Source of the DNA: CAHJXG01 sp965277495
GTDB lineage: Bacteria; Pseudomonadota; Alphaproteobacteria; Acetobacterales; Acetobacteraceae
NCBI GenBank assembly: GCA_965277495.1
Contig: OZ255824.1
Span: 372,001 to 436,000 of the forward strand
Direction: 5' to 3'
Length of the DNA stretch: 64,000 nucleotides
Under the pieces are notes generated by a model. That model was not told the origin of the DNA and made no database searches. It saw only the letters and a program-made list of their open reading frames with translations. Positions 55,801-64,000 of the stretch are shown one piece after another. Within the stretch, counting starts at the first letter, position 1, and the number at the start of each line of letters is the position of its first letter. The position numbers were made by a program, and so were the translations under genes.

Positions 55801-55937
55801 ATCCGCTGGGCCTCACGATTGTGGGCGGGCTGCTGCTGAGCCAGGTGCTGACGCTCTATACCACGCCGGTCATCTATTTGGCGTTCGAGCGCATGCGGCT
55901 GCGCTTCGTGCGGGCGCGTGTGGCGCCGGCGGAATGA
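52857..55937 (+). CDS. RND efflux transporter, MdtB/MuxB-like
   Basis: A 1026-residue inner-membrane proton antiporter, 12 spans, starting at GTG 52857 (MNISAPFIARPVATCLLALA). The proton-relay acids are in TGFVVDDAIVMIENVVRFIE near 400, and the relay lysine is in GIVKKNAIMMIDFALEAERL near 920. Two large periplasmic loops flank the middle spans (for example PYPPIYAKVNPADAPILSLA). The absence of the DF-type metal motif and the start ISAPFIARPVAT place it with the multidrug (HAE1/MdtBC) group. It overlaps the second pump by ATGA, so a heteromeric pump with it is likely. Confidence 0.95.
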   Translation: MNISAPFIARPVATCLLALAVLLAGVLGYRALPVAALPTVDFPTIQVTTQLPGAGPDTVATLITASLERQFGQITGLSTMTSTSSEGTSQITLQFNLNRKLDSAAQDVQAAINAATGTLPVNLPYPPIYAKVNPADAPILSLALTSDSVTIDRISDAADTLLQPKLSQIDGVGKVTVQGGLRPAIRVQVDPARVAAYGLSMEDVRNAVASANVNGAKGGFDGPRQAYALGANDQLVTPAAYQDLVIAYKNAAPVRLADVGTVVAGVENNRVAGWYNGAPAVVLDIQRQPGANIVSTVAAIKEALPGLQRAIPAGVAMAVVVDRTETIRASVNDVQFTLMLSIGLVVFVIFLFLRSARATLIPAIALPLSLIGTFGVMALCGYSLDNLSLMALTVATGFVVDDAIVMIENVVRFIEDGVPPLEAAYRGAAQIGFTIVSLTVSLVAVFIPLLFMTGVVGRLFNEFAVVLSTSVIVSAVISLTLTPMMCGRLLRADTKPNVLTGWFERGFKGLTRGYARTLGVALRFQGLVLLIAAGTLAGTIILYVATPKGFLPLQDTGVIVAVTEAAQSASVPRMSALQTQLAEIAQRDPAVAGVVSFVGAGTINATPNTGRLTFALKPRRERDPAPAVIARLQAAMSGVPGMSVFMQAVQDIQIGTRISRTQFQYTLLDTDADELAAWAPRLLGRLRAMSDLQDVASDQQTEGFSTRIQVDRDAAMRLGVSMQTIQDTLYDAFGQRQISTIFSQANQYRVVLEANPDWQADPHSLDRLRLPGLNGAQVPLSAIATITRGTAPLAVTHQSQFPSTTISFNLAPGSSLSHAVAAVAQAEREMGLPSTIVGSYSGDAAEFQDSLASEPWLILAAVVVIYIVLGVLYESTIHPVTILSTLPSAGIGALLALDFAGQDLSLVALVGIVLLMGIVKKNAIMMIDFALEAERLRGLTPLAAITEACLLRFRPIMMTTAAALLGALPLVIESGTGSELRYPLGLTIVGGLLLSQVLTLYTTPVIYLAFERMRLRFVRARVAPAE

Positions 55938-58900
55938 ACATCTCCGCCCCCTTCATACGCCGCCCGGTCGCGACGTTCCTGCTGGCACTCGGCCTGCTGC
56001 TCACCGGCATCGTCGCAGTGCGCTTCCTGCCCGTGGCGCCGTTGCCGAGCGTCGACATTCCGACCATCGTCGTGTTCGCCGCCCGCCCCGGCGCCGATCC
56101 GGAGACGATGGCCGCCAGCATCGCGGCGCCGCTCGAGCGCCGCCTGGGCGAAATCCCCGGCGTGACCGAGATCACCAGCACCAGCAGCACCGGCAGCACG
56201 TCGATCGTCATCCAGTTCGACATCGACCGCCCGATCGAGGGCGCCGCGCACGACGTGCAGGCCGCGATCAACGCCGCCTACTCCGACCTGCCGTCCGACC
56301 TGCCGACCCGGCCGTACTACCGCAAGTTCAACCCGGCCGAGGCGCCCATCCTTACGTTGTCGCTCACGTCCGACGTGCTCAGCACGGCGCAGGTGTTCGA
56401 CGCCGCCGACACCATCCTGGCGCAGCGGCTGAGCCAGGTCGAAGGCGTCGCCCAGGTGCTGGTGAACGGCGCCGAGAAGCCCGCCGTGCGCGTGCGGCTG
56501 AACCCGGCCGCGCTGCGTGCGGCGGGACTCAGCAGCGCGGACGTCTACACCGCTATACGCAACGCCAACGTGAACGGCCCCATCGGCGGCTTCGAGGGGC
56601 CGCTGCGCGCCGAGACGCTCGAACTGAATGGCCAGATCACCCAGGCGTCGGACTATGCCGCCCTGGTGCTGAAGACGGCGAACGGCGCCACGGTCCGGCT
56701 CGGCGACGTGGCGGAGGTGCTGAACAGCGTCGCCAACACCAAGCTCGCGGCCTGGCAGGGCACCCAGCCGGCCATCCTGCTGACGCTCACGAAAACTGCC
56801 GGCGCCAACGTGATCGACACCGTCGACCGGGTCCGCGCGGCGCTGCCGCAACTGCTGGCATGGATACCGCCCGATATCCACCTGGCGACGATCTCGGACC
56901 GCACGACGACCATCCGGGCGAGCGTGCATGACGTGGAATGGACCCTGCTCATCAGCATCGCCCTGGTGCTGATGGTGGTGGCGCTGTTCATGCGGCGGCT
57001 GGTGCCGACCTTGGCAGCGGCGGCGACGGTGCCGCTCAGCATCGCCGGCACGCTCGGGGCGATGTACCTGCTGGGCTACAGCCTGAACAACTTCTCGCTC
57101 ATGGCATTGACGATCTCGGTGGGATTCGTGGTCGACGACGCCATCGTCATGATCGAGAACATCTTCCGCCACCAGGAGCGCGGCCTGTCGCCGATGCAGG
57201 CGGCGCTGGCGGGGTCGCGGCAGATCGGCTTCACGGTCGTGTCGATCAGCATCTCGCTCGTGGCGGTGTTCATCCCGATCCTGTTCATGGGTGGCCTGCT
57301 GGGCAAGCTGTTCCATGAGTTCGCGATGGTGCTGACGATCGCGATCGCGCTGTCGGCCGTCGTGTCCCTGACGCTGACACCCATGATGTGCGGGCAGTTC
57401 ATGGCTGCGGAGCAGCGCTCCCAGCGTGGTCCGCATGTGGCGCCGCGCGGCGTATGGGGCTGGATCGACCGCGGTGTCGACCGCGCGATCAATGGCGCGC
57501 AACGCGGCTACCTGCGCAGCCTGGATGTCCTGCTGCGCTGGAAATGGATCATCCTGCTGGTGACGCCCGCGATCATCCTGGGCATCGTCGAGCTGTATGG
57601 CTACGTGCCCAAGGGATTCCTACCGACCCAGGACACCGGCCTGCTCACCGGCAGCACGACGGCCAGCCCGGACATCAGCTTCGAAGCCATGACGGCCCGG
57701 CAGAAAAAGGTCGTCGACATCCTGCTCGCCGATCCCGCCGTCGAGAGCGTCGGCAGCACCATCGGCATCACCAGCGGCTGGTCCAGCCTCAACCGCGGCC
57801 AGCTCACGGTGTCGTTAAAGCCGCTGGCCGAACGCAAGATAAGCAGCGAGGAGGTGCTGGCGCGGCTGCGGCCGAAACTCATGCAGATGTCCGGCATCCA
57901 GACCCAAATCTACTCGGCCCAGGACCTGCGCGGCGGCGGTCGTTCCGACGGCACCGGCTTCCAATTCGTGCTGCTCGACGAGAACCTGAGTGAGTTGCGG
58001 GAGTGGACGCTGAAGCTGCAGGAGGCGCTGCGGGGCGTGCCGGGGATCGAGGACGTATCGAGCGACCAGGACCGTCCGGGGCCGCAGGCCAACGTGGTCA
58101 TCGACCGGGACGCCGCCTCCCGCCTGCATGTTCCCGTCAGCGCCATCGATGCGGCGCTGAGCAACGCCTATTCGCAGCGCCAGGTCTCGATCATCTACAC
58201 CCAGCGCAACCAGTATCGCGTAGTGCTGGAAACGCTGCCAGGCTTGCAGATCGACCCGGAGCTGCTCGGCCGCCTGTATGTGCCGGGCGCCGCCGGGCAA
58301 CAGGTCCCGATCACCAGCGTCGTGCGGCTCGACCTCGCGACCGCGCCGCTGGCGGTGCGCCACCAGGGGCAGTTCCCGTCCGCCAGCATCAGCTTCAACC
58401 TGAAGCCCGGCACCTCACAGGGCGATGCGATCACGCTGGTGACGGACGCGGCGCGGAACCTGCGCATGCCGGAGGGGGTGCGGACGGAGTTCGCCGGCAA
58501 CGCCAAGTTCCTGCAGCAGTCGCTCGCCACCCAGCCGTTCCTGATCTTGGCGGCCATCGTGTCGATCTACATCGTGCTCGGCATTTTGTATGAGAGCCTG
58601 ATCCATCCGCTGACGATCATCTCGACCCTGCCCTCGGCTATCCTGGGGGCGTTCCTGGCGCTGTTGCTCACCGGCGGGGAACTGAATGTCCTCGCCATTA
58701 TCGGGATCGTGCTGCTGCTGGGCATCGTGAAGAAGAACGCGATCATGCTGGTGGATTTCGCGCTGGAGGCCGAGCGGGAACAGGGCATGTTGCCCCATGC
58801 GGCGATCATCGAGGCGTGCCGTGAGCGCTTCCGTCCGATCATCATGACGACGTTGGCCGCGTTGCTGGGCGCAGTCCCGCTGGCGCTGGCGTCTGGCACC

Positions 58901-59062
58901 GGGTCGGAGTTCCGCCGTCCGCTCGGCATCGCCATTTGCGGCGGGCTGATCCTGTCGCAGATCCTAACGCTGTATACGACGCCGGTGATCTATTTGGCGC
59001 TGGAGCGCCTGGCGACCGGGCGGCGCAAGCGGACGCCCATCGTCGTGCAGGCGGCGGAATAA
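55934..59062 (+). CDS. RND efflux transporter, MdtC/MuxC-like
   Basis: A 1042-residue RND pump, second of the pair. It starts MNISAPFIRRPVATFLLALG, nearly the same as the first pump. The relay residues are in SVGFVVDDAIVMIENIFRHQ and GIVKKNAIMLVDFALEAERE. The open frame reaches upstream through the end of pump 1 but the start is the ATGA overlap at 55934. The extra segment SQRGPHVAPRGVWGWIDRGV in the middle is a family-typical insertion after span 6. It is the last gene of the ECF-led operon; its stop is one base from the end of the convergent GH15 gene. Confidence 0.95.
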   Translation: MNISAPFIRRPVATFLLALGLLLTGIVAVRFLPVAPLPSVDIPTIVVFAARPGADPETMAASIAAPLERRLGEIPGVTEITSTSSTGSTSIVIQFDIDRPIEGAAHDVQAAINAAYSDLPSDLPTRPYYRKFNPAEAPILTLSLTSDVLSTAQVFDAADTILAQRLSQVEGVAQVLVNGAEKPAVRVRLNPAALRAAGLSSADVYTAIRNANVNGPIGGFEGPLRAETLELNGQITQASDYAALVLKTANGATVRLGDVAEVLNSVANTKLAAWQGTQPAILLTLTKTAGANVIDTVDRVRAALPQLLAWIPPDIHLATISDRTTTIRASVHDVEWTLLISIALVLMVVALFMRRLVPTLAAAATVPLSIAGTLGAMYLLGYSLNNFSLMALTISVGFVVDDAIVMIENIFRHQERGLSPMQAALAGSRQIGFTVVSISISLVAVFIPILFMGGLLGKLFHEFAMVLTIAIALSAVVSLTLTPMMCGQFMAAEQRSQRGPHVAPRGVWGWIDRGVDRAINGAQRGYLRSLDVLLRWKWIILLVTPAIILGIVELYGYVPKGFLPTQDTGLLTGSTTASPDISFEAMTARQKKVVDILLADPAVESVGSTIGITSGWSSLNRGQLTVSLKPLAERKISSEEVLARLRPKLMQMSGIQTQIYSAQDLRGGGRSDGTGFQFVLLDENLSELREWTLKLQEALRGVPGIEDVSSDQDRPGPQANVVIDRDAASRLHVPVSAIDAALSNAYSQRQVSIIYTQRNQYRVVLETLPGLQIDPELLGRLYVPGAAGQQVPITSVVRLDLATAPLAVRHQGQFPSASISFNLKPGTSQGDAITLVTDAARNLRMPEGVRTEFAGNAKFLQQSLATQPFLILAAIVSIYIVLGILYESLIHPLTIISTLPSAILGAFLALLLTGGELNVLAIIGIVLLLGIVKKNAIMLVDFALEAEREQGMLPHAAIIEACRERFRPIIMTTLAALLGAVPLALASGTGSEFRRPLGIAICGGLILSQILTLYTTPVIYLALERLATGRRKRTPIVVQAAE

Positions 59063-59063
59063 T

Positions 59064-60869
59064 CTAAAACGGCGTGCTGCCGCGTTTCATGCCTGAAAGG
59101 GTGAGGGCGGCGGTCACCAGCGCCACGTGGCTGAATGCCTGCGGGAAGTTGCCGGTGAAGCGGGCCGCTTTGGGGTCATACTCCTCGCTCAACAGCCCGA
59201 CATCGTTGCACAGCCCGATCAGGCGTTCGAACAGGGCGTGCGCCTCGTCCGTCCGGCCCTGGTTATGCATGGCGGCGGCGAGCCAGAAGCTGCAGGCGAG
59301 AAAGGCCCCCTCCCCCGCTGGCAGGCCGTCCTTGCCGTCCTCGGTGCGGTAGCGCAGCACAAAGCCGTCGACCAGCAAGTCGCGCTCGATTGCGGCGACG
59401 GTGCCGCGGACGCGGGGATCGTCATGCGGCAGGAAGCCATTGGCCCCGATCAGCAATAGGCTCGCGTCGAGCGCCTTGGAGCCGAAACTCTGGACGAAAC
59501 TGCCGAGCTCCGCATCGTATCCCTCACGGCAGACCGTCGCATGAATGGTGTCCCGCACGGTCCGCCAATGTTCGACCGGACCCTCCAGCCCGAAATCTTC
59601 CACGCCCTTGATGCCGCGGTCGAAGGCGACCCAGGCCATTATCTTGCTGAAGGTGAAATGCCGCGGGCCGCCCCGGGTCTCCCACAGGCCCTCATCCGGG
59701 TTTTGCCAGATCGACTCGAGATGCTCCAGCAGGGCGCACTGCAGCGACCAGGTCTTGCTGCCGGCCAACAGATTGGCATGGCGCGCCGAATGCAGGGCGT
59801 CCATCACCTCGCCGTAAACGTCCAATTGCAGTTGCGTCGCGGCGGCGTTGCCCACGCGCACCGGGCCGGCGCCCTGGTAGCCCGGCAGGAACGGAATGTC
59901 CTGCTCCGTCAGCCGCCGCTCGCCGGCGATGCCGTACATGATTTGCACCTGGTCGGGACTGCCGGCGATGCTGCGGTGCAGCCAGTGGGCCCAGGCAACG
60001 GCCTCGTCGTAATATCCGGTCGACATGAAGGCGAACAGGGTGATGGTGGCGTCGCGCAGCCAGCAGAACCGATAATCCCAGTTCCGCGACCCGCCCAGGG
60101 CTTCGGGGAGCGACGTGGTCGGCGCGGCGACGATGCCGCCGGTCGGCGCGTATGTCAGGCACTTCAAGGTCAATAGCGAGCGCTTGACCACCTTCGCCCA
60201 GGGCCCATCGAAGGCCAAGCGCTTGGACCAGGCGGCCCAATGCTGTTCGGTTTCATAGAGGGCATCGTCGGCATCGATGCTGGGCGGCGTCGGCAAGTGC
60301 GACTCGCCCTGGGTGAGGACGAAATGGACGCGCTCGCCCTCCGTGACCGAGAAGTCGGCGACGGTCTGCATCGACTCGCCGCGCAGCGGGACGTTGGTGC
60401 GCAAAACCACCACCTGCGGTCCGACGACCGCGACGACCCCATTGCCCCCGGGACGCTTGGTGACCCAGGGGACGGAGGTGCCGTAGTCGAAGCGCAACGC
60501 CAGTTCCATGCGCATCGGCACGGTGCCCCGGCGACCCTCGACGATGCGGACGATGCAGCTATTCGGGCTTTCGGGCACCATGAAATCAAGGACGGCGACC
60601 TGCCCTTCGGGGCTGTCGAACACCGTTTCGAGCACCAGGCTGCCGTCGCGGTAGCTGCGGGTGGCGGGGCCGGTCTGCGCCACCGGGGCGATGAGGAAGC
60701 GCCCGTTGCCTTCGTCGCCGAGCAGGGCGGCGAAACATGCGCTGCTGTCGAACCGGGGCCAGCATAGCCAGTCGATGCTGCCGTTGCGGCCGACCAGCGC
60801 CGCGGTGATGCAGTCGCCGATGATGGCGTAGTCTTCGATCGGCAGCGCCGTGGCCGGAGGGTTTGTCAT
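59064..60869 (-). CDS. Glycoside hydrolase family 15 (glucoamylase/trehalase-like)
   Basis: A 601-residue (alpha/alpha)6-barrel glycosidase. The N-terminal beta domain begins IEDYAIIGDCITAALVGRNG, with SIDWLCWPRFDSSACFAALL. The catalytic domain has LGGSRNWDYRFCWLRDATIT, EGLWETRGGPRHFTFSKIMA (general acid region) and PAGEGAFLACSFWLA (base region). Glucoamylase, trehalase and glucodextranase activities all occur in this group, and the sequence does not decide between them. The ATG at 60869 was chosen over an extension of 15 codons. It follows the hydrolase gene by two bases. No secretion signal is visible, so it is probably cytoplasmic. Confidence 0.92.
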   Translation of the reverse strand: MTNPPATALPIEDYAIIGDCITAALVGRNGSIDWLCWPRFDSSACFAALLGDEGNGRFLIAPVAQTGPATRSYRDGSLVLETVFDSPEGQVAVLDFMVPESPNSCIVRIVEGRRGTVPMRMELALRFDYGTSVPWVTKRPGGNGVVAVVGPQVVVLRTNVPLRGESMQTVADFSVTEGERVHFVLTQGESHLPTPPSIDADDALYETEQHWAAWSKRLAFDGPWAKVVKRSLLTLKCLTYAPTGGIVAAPTTSLPEALGGSRNWDYRFCWLRDATITLFAFMSTGYYDEAVAWAHWLHRSIAGSPDQVQIMYGIAGERRLTEQDIPFLPGYQGAGPVRVGNAAATQLQLDVYGEVMDALHSARHANLLAGSKTWSLQCALLEHLESIWQNPDEGLWETRGGPRHFTFSKIMAWVAFDRGIKGVEDFGLEGPVEHWRTVRDTIHATVCREGYDAELGSFVQSFGSKALDASLLLIGANGFLPHDDPRVRGTVAAIERDLLVDGFVLRYRTEDGKDGLPAGEGAFLACSFWLAAAMHNQGRTDEAHALFERLIGLCNDVGLLSEEYDPKAARFTGNFPQAFSHVALVTAALTLSGMKRGSTPF

Positions 60870-60871
60870 TA

Positions 60872-61621
60872 CTATGCAGGACGCCGCAATGCCGCCAGGG
60901 TTGCATCGAACCACCGGCGCATGAGCTTTATCGTTTCGGCGGGCTGTTCCATCGGCAGCAGGTGCCCGGCGCCCTCCACGATCCGCAGGTCTGCGCCAGG
61001 GATAAGGCTAGCGATCTCGGCCGCGAGTTCCGGTGGGGTCAGTTGGTCGCCGGCGCCGACGGCCACCAGCGTAGGCACGGCAACGCGCGCGAGGTCCGGG
61101 CGGCTGTCGGGCCGGGCGACGATGGCGGCCTGCTGGCGCAAGTAGGCTGCCTGCCCGACCCGGCCGGCCATCGCCATGACCTCGTCGCACATCGCATGGT
61201 CATTGAGCCGGCCGGGATGCAGCAACATCGGCAGCAGGCGCGGCGTCACGCCTTTGAACCGGTTGCCGCGGGCGACCAGCGCCATCATGCCGCGGCGGCG
61301 CCGCGCCTGCTCCGGCGTGTCCGGACGGGCGCTGGTGTCCATGAGGCATAGGCCCGTGACGCGCCCGGGCGCCAGGCGCATCAGCGCCATGGCCGCGTAT
61401 CCGCCCATGCTGAGCCCGGCCACGGCGAACCGGGCTGGCATTGTGGAAAGCGCGCGGCGCGCCATGGCATCGAGGCTGTCGTCCTGCGTGCAATCGGCGA
61501 CGACGCAATCGATGCTGCTGGATAGCGCCTCGACCTGGTCGCGCCACAAGCGGGCATCGCATAGCAGGCCAGGGAACAACAGCAATGACGGCCTGCCATG
61601 GGGGTGTGTCGCCTCGGCCAT
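60872..61621 (-). CDS. Alpha/beta hydrolase
   Basis: A 249-residue esterase-like protein with a complete catalytic triad: nucleophile Ser in VAGLSMGGYAAMALM (near 89), Asp in VGAGDQLTPPELAAEI, and His in EGAGHLLPMEQPAETI. The oxyanion stretch LLLFPGLLCDARLWRDQ is near the start. It is followed directly by the GH15 gene (2-base gap), so the two form a small operon. The substrate is unknown. It is divergent from the DEAD-box helicase gene. Confidence 0.9.
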   Translation of the reverse strand: MAEATHPHGRPSLLLFPGLLCDARLWRDQVEALSSSIDCVVADCTQDDSLDAMARRALSTMPARFAVAGLSMGGYAAMALMRLAPGRVTGLCLMDTSARPDTPEQARRRRGMMALVARGNRFKGVTPRLLPMLLHPGRLNDHAMCDEVMAMAGRVGQAAYLRQQAAIVARPDSRPDLARVAVPTLVAVGAGDQLTPPELAAEIASLIPGADLRIVEGAGHLLPMEQPAETIKLMRRWFDATLAALRRPA

Positions 61622-61658
61622 GACTGGTTTATCCGATGCTGTATTTGTGCTGAAAAGC

Positions 61659-61687
61659 TTGACTTTCGTGCATTATTTACCGATATG
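61659..61687 (+). promoter_or_regulatory. Probable sigma-70 promoter of the DEAD-box helicase gene
   Basis: TTGACT (61659-61664), a 17-base spacer and GATATG (61682-61687) lie in AT-rich sequence between the divergent hydrolase and helicase genes. The position predicts transcription from about 61694, which excludes the first in-frame ATG at 61620 as the helicase start. Confidence 0.5.
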
Positions 61688-61763
61688 CCAGCCGTACCGC
61701 GCCCTTTTGGCGCGATCGCCTCGCGTTGGCGATTTGGCACCCCTACAGCATCGAGATGTATTT

Positions 61764-63650
<1,887 letters not shown>

Positions 63651-63665
63651 CCGGAGGATTCCAGC

Positions 63666-64000
63666 ATGAACGTCACCTCCCCGATCCAGCAGCCCGAGGC
63701 TGCCGAGGCCAAGCTGACGGAGAACCGCCCGGCGGCGTCGCGCAAGCTCGGTCCGTTCAAGTGGGACGACGCCCTGTTGCTGGAGGACCAGCTCAGCGAA
63801 GACGAACGCGCCATGCGCGACGCAGCCCACGCGTATTGCCAGGACAAGCTGTTCACCCGCGTGCTGCAGGCCAACCGGCATGAGCGGTTCGACCGCGAGA
63901 TCATGAACGAGATGGGCGCGATGGGCTTTCTCGGCGCCACGCTCGACAGCCACGGCTGCGCCGGCGTCGGCTACGTGGCGTATGGGCTGATCGCGCGCGA
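63666..64000 (+). CDS. gcdH: Glutaryl-CoA dehydrogenase, 5' part
   Basis: The gene begins at ATG 63666, with GGAGG eight bases before it, and runs off the window after about 111 codons. After a 30-residue variable start the sequence reads FKWDDALLLEDQLSEDERAM, then AYCQDKLFTRVLQANRHERF and DREIMNEMGAMGFLGATL, matching the N-terminal domain of glutaryl-CoA dehydrogenase in the acyl-CoA dehydrogenase family. It would act in lysine, tryptophan or glutarate breakdown. The catalytic glutamate lies beyond the window, so the substrate call rests on N-terminal similarity. It is 15 bases downstream of the helicase gene. Confidence 0.85.
   Translation, partial: MNVTSPIQQPEAAEAKLTENRPAASRKLGPFKWDDALLLEDQLSEDERAMRDAAHAYCQDKLFTRVLQANRHERFDREIMNEMGAMGFLGATLDSHGCAGVGYVAYGLIAR

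Overview
The window is a 64 kb chromosomal segment of a GC-rich alphaproteobacterium. Several things point to Rhodospirillales, most likely Acetobacteraceae. These are the 14-gene nuoA-N operon followed by coaX, RNase J, a DUF1467 gene, a short prolyl-tRNA synthetase, lolC/lolD and dnaE, and the tRNA-Leu/tig/clpP/clpX/lon block. The genus is inference. No insertion sequence, prophage, CRISPR array or rRNA gene was seen. Almost all sequence is coding, with many 1-8 base gene overlaps.

Region 1 (1-625, minus strand) holds two small, overlapping, lower-GC genes of unknown role at the 3' side of dnaE. Region 2 (658-10434, minus) is a housekeeping run: dnaE, lolD, lolC-type permease, proS, a 417-bp non-coding gap with hairpins, DUF1467, RNase J and coaX. 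Region 3 (10461-25020, minus) is a complete complex I operon, nuoA to nuoN, with no inserted genes. It carries one perfect 24-bp inverted repeat between nuoI and nuoJ. birA, often found between nuoN and coaX in relatives, is absent.

Region 4 (25174-31885, minus) has tRNA-Asp, tRNA-Val, lon, clpX, clpP, tig and tRNA-Leu, a protein quality-control cluster. Region 5 (31945-40577) is metabolic: an AceE/transketolase-like ThDP enzyme, malonyl-CoA decarboxylase, the bifunctional NAD(P)HX repair enzyme, a divergent orphan ParA-type ATPase, and a PatZ-like protein acetyltransferase whose synthetase-like half lacks the usual catalytic histidine.

Region 6 (40671-47819, minus) is one branched-chain-amino-acid-type ABC operon in the order ATPase, ATPase, three tandem paralogous binding proteins, permease, permease. 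Region 7 (48074-59062, plus) is an 11-kb, tightly packed operon: ECF sigma factor, small one-span membrane protein (probable anti-sigma factor), CnrX/CpxP-like periplasmic sensor, outer-membrane factor, adaptor, a glutathione S-transferase, and two RND pumps of the MdtB/MdtC type. I consider this the most interesting unit: an envelope-sensing ECF circuit apparently built onto a heteromeric RND exporter with a GST inside the operon. Region 8 (59064-64000) holds a GH15 glycosidase, an alpha/beta hydrolase, a RhlE-type DEAD-box helicase with charged extensions, and the start of a glutaryl-CoA dehydrogenase gene that runs off the window.
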